Positions 24,879 through 33,244 of a DNA stretch of 64,000 nt are shown piece after piece. Where the stretch lies: positions 142,315 to 206,314 of the forward strand of contig CAKUVH010000002.1 in assembly GCA_934695425.1 (NCBI GenBank). The letters are read 5' to 3'. Position 1 is the stretch's first letter. The number at the start of each line of letters is the position of its first letter. Source of the DNA: an uncultured Eubacteriales bacterium (GTDB lineage Bacteria; Bacillota; Clostridia; Oscillospirales; Acutalibacteraceae). The position numbers were made by a program, and so were the translations under genes. Under the pieces are notes generated by a model, which had not been told where the DNA came from, made no database searches, and worked only from the letters and a program-made list of their open reading frames with translations.

Positions 24879-25952
24879 CTAATCTTCTTTCCCTGATAAT
24901 TTTGCTGCACGGTCTGCTGTTATTAGAGCATCAATTATTTCATCTAAGCTCCCGTTTAAAATATCTTCAAGCTTGTATAAAGTCAACCCGATACGATGGT
25001 CTGTTACACGGCTTTGAGGATAATTATAAGTTCTTATTCTTTCAGAGCGATCTCCGGTACCAACCTGAGAACGTCTTTCTTCGGCTACTGCGCTTTCTTG
25101 TTCTGCGCGTTTTGCTTCCAGTAATCTTGATTTTAAAACTTTCATAGCTTTATCTTTATTTTTATATTGACTTCTTTCGTCTTGGCATTCAACTACCAAT
25201 CCTGTAGGTAAATGAGTTATTCTTATGGCAGATTCTGTTTTGTTTACATGTTGTCCGCCTGCGCCTCCTGCACGATAGGTATCAATTTGCAAATCGGTTG
25301 GATTTATATCTATTTCGACGTCTTCTGCTTCAGGTAATACAGCCACTGTTACCGTCGAAGTATGCACTCTTCCCTGAGCTTCGGTATCCGGAACTCTTTG
25401 AACTCTATGAACTCCGCTTTCGAATTTCAATCTTGAATATGCACCTTCGCCCGAAATCATAAAGCTGATTTCTTTGAAGCCGCCTAATTGAGTTTCGTTT
25501 GAATTTAAAACTTCTACTTTCCAGTGCCTTTCCTGAGCATACATATTATACATTCTGAATAAAACCCCGGAGAATAGAGCCGCTTCTTCTCCGCCTGCTC
25601 CTCCGCGAATTTCTATGATAACATTTCTGTCATCATTGGGGTCTTTGGGGAGAAGTAGAATTTTCAATTCATCGGATATTTTATTTATGTTTTCTTTAGC
25701 GGTTTCCATCTCGGCTTCGGCCATTTCTTTGAATTCTTTTTCTATCCCTGATTCTTCAAGAATTTCTTTAGCCTCATTTAAATTTTTTTCTTGGACTTTA
25801 TACTCACGGTACTTTTCTACTATAGGTGTTAAATTCTTTAATTCCTTCATAAGAGATTTATATTTGTTCTGGTCTGAAAGAATTGCGGGATTGCACAATT
25901 CTTCGTTTATTTCTTCAAATCGCTTTTCTGTGGATTCCAATCTACTAAACAA
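24879..25952 (-). CDS. prfA: Peptide chain release factor 1
   Basis: Recognises UAA and UAG stop codons and releases the peptide on the ribosome. 357 residues, the standard length. The catalytic GGQ is in RAGGAGGQHVNKTESA and the codon-recognition tripeptide PxT appears as PDT in QRVPDTEAQGR, where PAT or PVT is more usual. The start is TTG with GGAGG seven bases upstream. It heads an operon with sua5, the lytic transglycosylase and the M18 peptidase. The methyltransferase gene prmC, often adjacent, is not here. Confidence 0.96.
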   Translation of the reverse strand: MFSRLESTEKRFEEINEELCNPAILSDQNKYKSLMKELKNLTPIVEKYREYKVQEKNLNEAKEILEESGIEKEFKEMAEAEMETAKENINKISDELKILLLPKDPNDDRNVIIEIRGGAGGEEAALFSGVLFRMYNMYAQERHWKVEVLNSNETQLGGFKEISFMISGEGAYSRLKFESGVHRVQRVPDTEAQGRVHTSTVTVAVLPEAEDVEIDINPTDLQIDTYRAGGAGGQHVNKTESAIRITHLPTGLVVECQDERSQYKNKDKAMKVLKSRLLEAKRAEQESAVAEERRSQVGTGDRSERIRTYNYPQSRVTDHRIGLTLYKLEDILNGSLDEIIDALITADRAAKLSGKED

Positions 25953-26022
25953 GTTACTTCCTCCATTTATTGTAGTCTAATTCTTAATTATACCACAAGT
26001 CTTATTATTTCGCTACTCATAA

Positions 26023-26961
26023 TTATTGTTTATTCCAATTTATGTTTATCGGATTAGAAGACATAAAATTTCCAAGGTCTATTTTTCCGTCATGGATATA
26101 ACCTATTCCACTCGAATTTCCTCTAAAGCACTCGGTTGAGTGTATAATGCAAAAATCTCTTGTGCGGCATATGCTTCTAAATGCATATCCTCGGGTTTGT
26201 AAATCGTGCCCTTTTACTATTCGTTTAACGCCACGGTTATGTTCAAAAAAATTTCGGATGTCTTTTTCAAAAAAATCAACTTCAAATCTATCCCAAAGCA
26301 AGCCATAAATAAGTCGATTTTTACTATTTAAAGTTCCCGTGACATTAGCGGTATAATAGGCTCCTTTTTTTATGCTGTCTACTTTGGACGGACCGTGTTT
26401 GCAGAGCTTTTCGTTTATTCCACCGTGTACGCAGAAAGTGTCAAAAGTTCCGTCGTTTACTATTGCAGCAATGGATAAACTAGAAAATATTCTTGAAATA
26501 TTTGAAACTATTTTGGTGTACATCGGAGCATTTGGCGTGCTTATTAATTTACTGAACCAAGCGGAAGATACCAAAGTGTCTTCGTGATTCCCGCGCAAAA
26601 GAAACACATTATAAGGATAATGTAATTTCAATTCTAAAATAGTCTCCAAACATTCAACGCTGTTTCGGCCTCTGTCTACGTAATCGCCTAAAAATAAAAT
26701 TCTTGTACCGGGGTCTTGATTGTACTTGGATTTGAAAAACGAAATGCATCTTATCAGAGATTCCAAATTGCCGTGTATATCCCCAACTACTACTGTGGGT
26801 CCGTTTATTTTTAATAGAGAAGGTTCATTTTTTAAAATTTTCACAATATTACTGTTATCAGTTTCATCGGTTAGAGGTTTAAACATAGCGTGCAATGGCA
26901 CAGCTGATGGTGCTGTCAAAAAAATCCCTAAAATTACAGATAAAATTTTATTTCTAATCAT
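26023..26961 (-). CDS. Secreted PPP-family (PP1/PP2A-like) serine/threonine phosphatase
   Basis: 312 residues with a signal peptide (residues 1-25, ILSVILGIFLTAPSAVPLHA) and a complete PPP-type metallophosphatase domain: GDIHG at 60-64, GDYVDRG at 92-98, RGNHED at 123-128, FCVHGGINEKL later, and KGHDLQTRGY near the C-terminus. These supply the two-metal site and phosphate-binding Arg and His residues. GDYVDRG, VHGG and the GH motif are those of the eukaryotic-like PPP branch rather than of generic bacterial metallophosphatases. AAGGAGG is six bases upstream of the ATG, and the gene has its own near-consensus promoter. Export combined with this family suggests action on host phosphoproteins; that is inference. 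A bis(5'-nucleosyl) tetraphosphatase-type activity is the alternative. Confidence 0.85.
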   Translation of the reverse strand: MIRNKILSVILGIFLTAPSAVPLHAMFKPLTDETDNSNIVKILKNEPSLLKINGPTVVVGDIHGNLESLIRCISFFKSKYNQDPGTRILFLGDYVDRGRNSVECLETILELKLHYPYNVFLLRGNHEDTLVSSAWFSKLISTPNAPMYTKIVSNISRIFSSLSIAAIVNDGTFDTFCVHGGINEKLCKHGPSKVDSIKKGAYYTANVTGTLNSKNRLIYGLLWDRFEVDFFEKDIRNFFEHNRGVKRIVKGHDLQTRGYAFRSICRTRDFCIIHSTECFRGNSSGIGYIHDGKIDLGNFMSSNPININWNKQ

Positions 26962-26985
26962 CCAATACCTCCTTAGATATATAAC

Positions 26986-27014
26986 ATTGTAGTGGTAATT
27001 TACTTTTGTGTCAA
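26986..27014 (-). promoter_or_regulatory. Sigma-A promoter for the secreted phosphatase gene
   Basis: Minus strand TTGACA (27014-27009) and TACAAT (26991-26986) with a 17-base spacer, 25 bases upstream of the start codon. Confidence 0.75.
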
Positions 27015-27099
27015 AAAAATTAATTTTGTGTTTTTTTAAAAAATTGTTTAAAATAATAGACGAATATTTATTTTTAAATTGATAGGTGAATGTATTTTA

Positions 27100-28080
27100 A
27101 TGAAAAAAATATCAGTAAATAAAAATGACGCAGGCAACAGGTTGGATAAATTTATAAACAAGTGTTTTCCGAATATTCCATATTCGTTGTTGTACAAATA
27201 CATAAGGAAAAAAAGAATAAAAGTAAACGGAAAGAAAGAGGGCATATCGTATCGTCTCAAAGAGGACGATATTTTAGAACTTTATATCAATGATGAACTA
27301 TTAGAAAAATCAAATAACAGCAGCGATTTTAAGGCTGCTTCGGAAGATATCGATATTTTATATGAAGACGATAATATTATGATCATAAATAAAAAAGCCG
27401 GTCTAATTGTTCATCCCGACGATGATATAAAAGTAGATTGTCTTGTTAATAGAATTAAAAATTATCTTTTTAAAAAGGGTGAATTTGATCCTGAAAACGA
27501 AAATTCTTTTGCCCCGGCTTTGGTGAATCGAATAGACAGAAACACCTCCGGAATAGTTATAGCTGCTAAGAACGCGGAATCATTACGCATACTTAATTTG
27601 AAAATGAAAGAACGAGAATTACACAAAAAATATATCTGCATTTTGTGTGGAGTTTTAAAAAAAGATTCCGAAATTTTAAAAGCATTTCTAGATAAAAATT
27701 CTTCCGAAAACAAAGTCTACATAAGCGATAAAATGAAAAACAAAAATTACAAAACAATACTCACCAAGTATTCGGTCATTGATAAATCAAAAAAATTTAC
27801 CCTTGCAGAGATTGAATTATTAACCGGCAGGACTCATCAAATTCGTGCTCATATGGCTTACCACGGATACCCTCTTCTCGGAGACGGAAAATATGGTGTT
27901 AACAAAATAAATCGAGAGATGGGGTATAAGTACCAGGCTCTTTGCGCATACAAGCTCAAATTTGATTTTAAAGATAAAGATAATCTTCTTGGATATCTTG
28001 ACGGAAAAGAATTTAGAGTAGACATGGACAAAATATGGTTTGTAAGTGATTTTTACAAAAGACTGGCAAATATTTTTTAA
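27100..28080 (+). CDS. RluA/RluD-family 23S rRNA pseudouridine synthase
   Basis: Converts specific uridines in large-subunit rRNA to pseudouridine. 326 residues: an N-terminal S4 RNA-binding domain (NRLDKFINKCFPNIPYS through KRIKVNGKK), then the catalytic domain with NRIDRNTSGIVIAAK carrying the catalytic Asp (usually HRLDRxTSG) and the late motif ELLTGRTHQIRAHM. ATG at 27100 is chosen over upstream in-frame codons since the S4 domain begins right after it and TAGGTGA lies ten bases upstream. The last four bases overlap the convergent SpoIIM-like gene. The exact target uridine cannot be told from sequence. Confidence 0.93.
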   Translation: MKKISVNKNDAGNRLDKFINKCFPNIPYSLLYKYIRKKRIKVNGKKEGISYRLKEDDILELYINDELLEKSNNSSDFKAASEDIDILYEDDNIMIINKKAGLIVHPDDDIKVDCLVNRIKNYLFKKGEFDPENENSFAPALVNRIDRNTSGIVIAAKNAESLRILNLKMKERELHKKYICILCGVLKKDSEILKAFLDKNSSENKVYISDKMKNKNYKTILTKYSVIDKSKKFTLAEIELLTGRTHQIRAHMAYHGYPLLGDGKYGVNKINREMGYKYQALCAYKLKFDFKDKDNLLGYLDGKEFRVDMDKIWFVSDFYKRLANIF

Positions 28081-28718
28081 AAATCAAAGAATTTTACAAA
28101 CATTGCCGTAAAACAAACGTCAATTAAAGCCGAAATTAAAAATAATACGAAACTTAACCTGGAATTTTTGATATGAGACTTAAATGCCGAAAACAATTCC
28201 GGGTGATTTTCTTTTGAAAATAAAGATTTTGCAAATTTAGATGAAAATTTAAAAGCCTGTGAAGAGAATAAAAGTAAACCTATTGAAGAAACAAAAATTC
28301 CCGGTAACATTATCAGTAGGTAAAAAGCAATGCCTTTTAATCCGTAAATCAAATATAAATAACCGGCGCATAAACCCAGTGCAAGTCCACGAAAAAGTAC
28401 AGTAAACGGAATTAAAAGCGGTCCCCAAAACGAAAGCGCAAAAAATTCCAGTATAAAAGTTAAAATTAACATCTGCGAACTCGAAGATGCAAAAATTCCC
28501 AAAAATGACTCAAAAATTTTTTCTTTAAAACTGTTTATAAATACAAAATCTATTTTATGTATGTATTCCATGTTGATGTACCCTGTAGATAATGACCCTA
28601 ACATCATCCCGATGATGAGCATAGTTGACATTAAAATTAATACCCTGTTGTTTTTGCCGGTTTCCAGAATTTCGTATTTTTTTAAAGTTGATGTGAATTT
28701 AGAAATTATTTTCTGCAT
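28077..28718 (-). CDS. SpoIIM-like integral membrane protein
   Basis: 213-residue protein with about five membrane segments (near 28-48, 78-98, 103-124, 128-152 and 190-210). The layout and the motif FLEFFALSFWGPLLIPFTV followed by a glycine-rich helix match stage II sporulation protein M, part of the SpoIID-M-P machine that hydrolyses septal peptidoglycan during engulfment. Family recognition is from general pattern, so a generic SpoIIM/DUF95 transporter-like protein is the alternative. No ribosome site stronger than AGGAGC is seen. It is near other sporulation genes (spoIVB, spo0A) but on the other strand. Confidence 0.65.
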   Translation of the reverse strand: MQKIISKFTSTLKKYEILETGKNNRVLILMSTMLIIGMMLGSLSTGYINMEYIHKIDFVFINSFKEKIFESFLGIFASSSSQMLILTFILEFFALSFWGPLLIPFTVLFRGLALGLCAGYLYLIYGLKGIAFYLLIMLPGIFVSSIGLLLFSSQAFKFSSKFAKSLFSKENHPELFSAFKSHIKNSRLSFVLFLISALIDVCFTAMFVKFFDF

Positions 28719-28802
28719 ATAATTGCTCCTTTGTTTGTTACTTCTTTTTTTGATACTAATTATTATGCAGACAAATTAATTTCTATGAGAAATTTTTAAT
28801 AA

Positions 28803-28832
28803 AAATAAGCTTCTCCCTAAAAGAGAAGCTTG
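28803..28832 (-). terminator. Intrinsic terminator of the minus-strand conserved hypothetical gene
   Basis: AAGCTTCTC and GAGAAGCTT arms followed on the minus strand by ATTTTTATT. Confidence 0.8.
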
Positions 28833-28836
28833 TTTT

Positions 28837-29592
28837 TTATTGCTGTGCCGCCAATGCTTTGGATAAAAGTGAATTTTTCTTCTTTGGTTTTTCCGGTTTG
28901 ACTTTCTTACCTTTATATTTTTTTGCGGCTTCCCAAGACTTTTGTAATTCATCACTTAGACATTGTTTTAGCTTATTTCCGTTTTCTTCTGAAAGCCCAT
29001 TCAAAATTACCATGGTTATTATACTTTTTACGCTTAGTCCCGAATTTTGATATAACTCACTTAATGTTTTTCCGAATTTATTTATTTTAGAAGTGTTTTT
29101 TTCTGAATTTATAAAATTACTTATTTGCGGCAAAATAAATTCCCTTGAAAATTTTACCGCTCTAAAGTCTTCGTATTGTTCCTTTTCTTGTTTGATCGGT
29201 TCTTTCAGCTCAGGGAAAAATGTTGCCATACGGTTTGCAAAAAATAACCCTGTGATATTACTATCGTTTTCGTCCGATTTCTTTTTTGCCTGTCGGACAA
29301 GAACTTTTTCTTTTCCGACCATAGAAGTTATAAAATCATCTATTACCAATTTTATATCTTTTTGGGAAAAACTTTCATCCAATAGCCAGGTAGAAATTAT
29401 TTTTGAAGAATTCTCATCTTTAAATGAAGATAAAGCAATTTGCTTAGAGCTGTTGTCATATTTTATTTCATAAGAAATAACATCATTTGAAAGCATCAAA
29501 CAATTTTCTTTTTTATTCTTTACAGAAAAACTTTTTATTTTTTCATTTTGACAAATTGTATCGCAGATAACACTAAAATAATTTTTTTCCAA
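28837..29592 (-). CDS. Conserved hypothetical protein
   Basis: 251 residues with no recognised catalytic motif, signal peptide or membrane segment. A central region with FFPELKEPIKQEKEQYEDF followed by a helical segment ending SVKSIITMVILNGLSE resembles an uncharacterised domain common in gut Clostridia; this is from memory and was not searched. The C-terminus is strongly basic (KGKKVKPEKPKKKNS), as in nucleic-acid or ribosome-binding proteins. The start is TTG with GGAG ten bases upstream. It is monocistronic with its own terminator. Confidence 0.6.
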   Translation of the reverse strand: MEKNYFSVICDTICQNEKIKSFSVKNKKENCLMLSNDVISYEIKYDNSSKQIALSSFKDENSSKIISTWLLDESFSQKDIKLVIDDFITSMVGKEKVLVRQAKKKSDENDSNITGLFFANRMATFFPELKEPIKQEKEQYEDFRAVKFSREFILPQISNFINSEKNTSKINKFGKTLSELYQNSGLSVKSIITMVILNGLSEENGNKLKQCLSDELQKSWEAAKKYKGKKVKPEKPKKKNSLLSKALAAQQ

Positions 29593-29836
29593 GGTAAGTT
29601 CACTCCTGTTTTTTTAAATGTAAAAATATCTTATAAATTAATTCTATCATATATATTTTTTAAAACAACTAAAAAAAATTATAAGTCAAATATCCATTAT
29701 TTTCTTTTGTGTATTCTTATCAAAATGCAAATAATAATTCTGTCTACAATTTTATACATTAAATTCCTGATTTTTACAAAATTTATTTTTTTGATATTTT
29801 CAAATTAATTATTCGACTTAAATAGAAGGGGGAATT

Positions 29837-31039
29837 ATGGTGAAAAAACTTTTTCAAAGGTGCGCGGTTGTAATGTCAGTATTAAGTTTATTGTTTTTTT
29901 CAGGAATGTTATATGCCGAGATAACTCTTCCCGACAAATATAATGTTTGTGATTCCCAAAAAGATGAGTTCAGTATGTTCCCTTTCTGCGTAAAGAAAAA
30001 TCACTTTAATAAGTGCAATTTTTGCATTAAATTGCTGGATATATTTCCGGTAAAAGATGTAGCAGTAAATGTTATTCCCAAGCGCAGCGTGGTGCCTTGC
30101 GGTATTCCTTTTGGTGTCAAAATTTTCAGTAACGGAATTATGATAACCGGCCTTTCGCAGGTAATTACTGACGATTCCACAAGTTTCCCGGCAAAATCCG
30201 CGGGTCTGAAAAAAGGTGACATAATAATGCGCATAAATGGAAAGGAAGTCACAAATAATGAAGATTTGGAAAAACAAATAAAAGAATCTGGCGGAAAAAC
30301 TCTTACTCTTTCGGTGCTTCGTGATGAAATGGAATTCGATGTTCCGATACGCCCTGAATTGTCATTTTGCGATAGCGAATACAAACTGGGAATATGGGTC
30401 AGAGATAGCTCTGTTGGCATAGGTACGCTTACTTTTTACGATAAAGAAAATAAAATGTTTGCCGGCCTTGGGCACGGTATTTGTGATGTTGATACAGGAA
30501 ATATAGTGCCGGTAAAGAAAGGCGAAATAGTGGACGCCGCTATTACTGATATTTCCAAAAGCTCCAAAGGTCGGGCAGGAGAGCTTAAAGGATGCTTTAC
30601 AGATAATGAATCTTGCGGGGAAATTTATTCTAATAGCGACACCGGTATTTATGGAAAAGCATACAAACTTCCGGAATATTTTGAAGAATTGGAAGTAGCT
30701 TTTAAACAAGACGTAAAAAGAGGTTCGGCTTATATCATATGTACTATAGAAGGCGATAAACCGGTGATTTGCGAAGCTAATATAGATTCGGTAAATTATA
30801 ATGTAAATTCTCCTACCAAAAATATAAGGATTTCCATAACCGATAAAGAGCTTTTGAAAAAAACAGGGGGAATAGTCCAGGGAATGAGTGGCAGCCCTAT
30901 AATACAAAACGGCAAGCTGGTGGGCGCTGTGACCCATGTTTTGGTCAATAATCCCACCAAAGGATACGGCATTTTCGCCGAAACTATGCTGACAAATTGT
31001 AACAATCTTTTTGAATCCCAACACAAAAACGCTTCTTGA
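29837..31039 (+). CDS. spoIVB: SpoIVB peptidase (stage IV sporulation protein B)
   Basis: Serine peptidase of family S55, secreted by the forespore to trigger pro-sigma-K processing in the mother cell. 400 residues: an N-terminal membrane/signal segment (CAVVMSVLSLLFFSGMLYA), a PDZ domain (about 105-180, SAGLKKGDIIMRINGKEV) and the S55 domain with GLGHGICD (catalytic His) and GMSGSPIIQNGKLVGAVTHV (catalytic Ser). ATG at 29837 or GTG at 29840; the latter is better spaced from AAGGGGG. It is followed by spo0A, the standard order in spore-forming Firmicutes. Confidence 0.95.
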   Translation: MVKKLFQRCAVVMSVLSLLFFSGMLYAEITLPDKYNVCDSQKDEFSMFPFCVKKNHFNKCNFCIKLLDIFPVKDVAVNVIPKRSVVPCGIPFGVKIFSNGIMITGLSQVITDDSTSFPAKSAGLKKGDIIMRINGKEVTNNEDLEKQIKESGGKTLTLSVLRDEMEFDVPIRPELSFCDSEYKLGIWVRDSSVGIGTLTFYDKENKMFAGLGHGICDVDTGNIVPVKKGEIVDAAITDISKSSKGRAGELKGCFTDNESCGEIYSNSDTGIYGKAYKLPEYFEELEVAFKQDVKRGSAYIICTIEGDKPVICEANIDSVNYNVNSPTKNIRISITDKELLKKTGGIVQGMSGSPIIQNGKLVGAVTHVLVNNPTKGYGIFAETMLTNCNNLFESQHKNAS

Positions 31040-31093
31040 AAATTACCATAATTTGACATATCTTACGAATATTATCTAATCCTTGGAAAACTA

Positions 31094-31121
31094 TTGACAT
31101 ATTTGGTAAATTATGTAAATA
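31094..31121 (+). promoter_or_regulatory. Sigma-A-type promoter for spo0A
   Basis: TTGACA at 31094-31099 and TAAATA at 31116-31121, spacer 16, preceded in the spacer end by TG. No clear Spo0A-box (TTGTCGAA-like) was seen in the 118-base gap. Confidence 0.5.
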
Positions 31122-31157
31122 TAGATATCATAAACTATATTTACAGGAGGAAAATTT

Positions 31158-31949
31158 ATGCAAAATCGGTTAAAAATTCTTATTTCAGAGGACTGCGCAG
31201 AGTTTGATAGGGAAGCACTGGACATGTTTAAACATTATTCTATGGATTTGTCATTTTTGCCCAAAGATGGATTTAAAGTTATCGAAATAATCGAAAATTC
31301 TTGCCCGGATGTAGTCATTATGGACTTATTTATGCCTCGCATAGATGCCATAGGAATTATAAGCACAATAAAGAAAAATCATCACGTAGATATGCCTATG
31401 TTTATTGTGGTTTCAAATTTTGGACGTCCTACTCTCGAAAGAGAAGTTTTGTCCGCCGGCGCTTCTTATTTTATGATTAAGCCAATTAATTATTCCGATA
31501 TTATAGAAAAGATTCTTCAAGAGAATTACAAAAATACACTTTCTAAAGATAAATTTTCTTTCCGCGACGTATCATCGTTGGGCATAGATGAGTCGAATAT
31601 GGAAGTCAGAATTACGGAAATTCTACATCAAATCGGTGTTCCCGCGCATATAAAAGGCTATCATTATTTAAGAAATTCCATCATGATGTCTATAGAAAAT
31701 CCTGGAATTATAAATTCCGTAACAAAGAGATTATATCCGGCAGTAGCCGAAAATTTCGAAACCACTCCTTCAAGAGTCGAAAGAGCAATTCGTCATGCCA
31801 TTGAAGTAGCATGGGATAGAGGCGACGTTGATATTCTGAACTCTTATTTTGGCTATACAATTCATAATTCTCGTGGCAAGCCTACCAATTCTGAATTTAT
31901 AGCTATGATAAGCGATAAATTGCGCCTAAGTTTAAGGTCTGCAAGTTAA
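31158..31949 (+). CDS. spo0A: Sporulation response regulator Spo0A
   Basis: Master transcription factor of sporulation. 263 residues: a receiver domain (1-120) with the acidic pair ED at 11-12, the phospho-acceptor Asp56 in VVIMDLFMP and Lys in MIKPIN, then a short linker and the Spo0A C-terminal DNA-binding domain (about 150-258) with IGVPAHIKGYHYLR and the recognition region TTPSRVERAIRHAIEVAW, which is the highly conserved DNA-contacting helix. AGGAGG precedes the ATG. A terminator follows. The presence of an intact regulator argues for recent sporulation ability, but the window does not show whether the whole pathway is kept. Confidence 0.97.
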   Translation: MQNRLKILISEDCAEFDREALDMFKHYSMDLSFLPKDGFKVIEIIENSCPDVVIMDLFMPRIDAIGIISTIKKNHHVDMPMFIVVSNFGRPTLEREVLSAGASYFMIKPINYSDIIEKILQENYKNTLSKDKFSFRDVSSLGIDESNMEVRITEILHQIGVPAHIKGYHYLRNSIMMSIENPGIINSVTKRLYPAVAENFETTPSRVERAIRHAIEVAWDRGDVDILNSYFGYTIHNSRGKPTNSEFIAMISDKLRLSLRSAS

Positions 31950-31962
31950 AATGTGTTTTTTA

Positions 31963-31992
31963 AGCTGTTACAATATATGTAGCAGTTTTTTG
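31963..31992 (+). terminator. Intrinsic terminator after spo0A
   Basis: CTGTTAC and GTAGCAG arms (one G-U pair) followed by six T residues. Confidence 0.75.
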
Positions 31993-32077
31993 TTATATTT
32001 TAAAAATGTATTTTCGCATATTACCACATACGCTCTGCATATAAATAGGCATAGAATATAAACTGGAGGGTGTAAAA

Positions 32078-33028
32078 ATGGTAGAATTCTATCCCGAAGG
32101 ACGATTAATAGATAATTTTGAAAATAAAAATTCATTAATGTGTCTTTCTAGTCTTGTGGAGGCTTATAATAATAAAAAAATACTCGAATCAAAAGCGATA
32201 ATGTGTGACAAGGACCACAATCTTATAGTTGATTTGGGGTGCATGAAAGGAATAATTCCACGTGATGAAGGGGCCTTAGGAATAAAAGAGGGACTCGTAA
32301 GAGATATCGCGGTAATTTCTAAGGTTAATCGTCCTGTGTGCTTTATAATTACGGGCTTTCAAAAAAATGAATATGGCAAAGAATTTGCGATATTATCTCG
32401 TAGAAAAGCTCAGGAAATTTGTATGCAAAAATACATTCTTAACTTGTCTCCCGGGGATATTATTCCGGCAAGAATTACTCACATGGAAAATTTCGGAGCA
32501 TTTGCGGATATAGGTTGCGGAATAGTTTCGTTTTTGCCGATTGATACTATATCCGTTTCTAGAATTTCTCATCCCCGAGAGAGATTTTATATAGGAATGG
32601 ACATAAATGTAATCGTTAAATATTTAGAGGGCGATAGAGTTCATTTAACGCATAAGGAACTTCTTGGAACATGGGAAGAAAATGCAGAACTTTTTGCGAT
32701 AGGAGAAACAGTAAGAGGAATAATAAGGTCGGTGGAAGATTACGGAGTTTTTGTGGAATTAACTCCGAATCTGGCAGGGTTGGCAGAGCCCAGAGAGACT
32801 GTATCCGAGGGTCAAGAGGCGAGTGTTTATATAAAAAATATCGTTCCGGATAAAATGAAAATCAAATTGGTTATAATAGATACTTTTGAACAGATAAAAT
32901 CTAAACCTACGATAAATTATTTCTATAAAGAAAATCACATTGATAAATTTGTATACTCTCCGGCCACCAGCAATAGGCTGATAGAAAGTGATTTTACTCA
33001 AAAAATTCCGCTATGTAACCGAGCTTAA
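32078..33028 (+). CDS. S1 RNA-binding domain protein, ribosomal protein S1-like
   Basis: 316 residues with consecutive OB-fold S1 domains: a diverged first one (residues 35-105), a clear second (DIIPARITHMENFGAFADIGCG, about 125-200) and a third (GETVRGIIRSVEDYGVFVEL, about 208-270). The gap motif G-FV(D/E) of S1 repeats is evident in the last two. The length fits the short three-domain S1-like proteins of Clostridia, which probably bind mRNA or ribosomes. GGAGG precedes the ATG. It is not a full bacterial RpsA, and a regulatory or RNA-chaperone role is equally possible. Confidence 0.8.
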   Translation: MVEFYPEGRLIDNFENKNSLMCLSSLVEAYNNKKILESKAIMCDKDHNLIVDLGCMKGIIPRDEGALGIKEGLVRDIAVISKVNRPVCFIITGFQKNEYGKEFAILSRRKAQEICMQKYILNLSPGDIIPARITHMENFGAFADIGCGIVSFLPIDTISVSRISHPRERFYIGMDINVIVKYLEGDRVHLTHKELLGTWEENAELFAIGETVRGIIRSVEDYGVFVELTPNLAGLAEPRETVSEGQEASVYIKNIVPDKMKIKLVIIDTFEQIKSKPTINYFYKENHIDKFVYSPATSNRLIESDFTQKIPLCNRA

Positions 33029-33039
33029 ATTATCTAACA

Positions 33040-33081
33040 AAAAACTGACTACCACACTTATCAGATAGGTAGTCAGTTTTT
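33040..33081. terminator. Bidirectional terminator between the S1 gene and the dlt operon
   Basis: Long arms AAAACTGACTACC and GGTAGTCAGTTTT with a 14-base loop, T run on the plus side and A run on the other. It ends both the S1 gene and dltX. Confidence 0.88.
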
Positions 33082-33097
33082 GAATATTTTTAATAAA

Positions 33098-33244
33098 TTA
33101 AAAATTATTGTATACGAAAGTGACTGTATCGGCTTGGCTTTCGAGTTCTGCCCATAGGATCATGATTTCAATGATCGTAAGTACTAAAACTTTAAAAGCA
33201 TAACTTTTGATTATTTTACGAAAAGCGTTTTGTAATCTTTTCAT
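33098..33244 (-). CDS. dltX: DltX, small membrane protein of teichoic acid D-alanylation
   Basis: 48-residue protein that begins MKRLQNAFRK, has one membrane helix (about residues 15-32, AFKVLVLTIIEIMILWA) and ends TVTFVYNNF. The ending matches the conserved C-terminal FIYNEF-type motif of DltX, which is required for D-alanylation and binds the DltB acyltransferase. The start codon lies inside dltD in another frame (29-base overlap), so the two are translationally coupled. It is usually upstream of dltA in Bacillus and lactobacilli; here it is the last gene of the operon. Easily missed because of its size. Confidence 0.88.
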   Translation of the reverse strand: MKRLQNAFRKIIKSYAFKVLVLTIIEIMILWAELESQADTVTFVYNNF

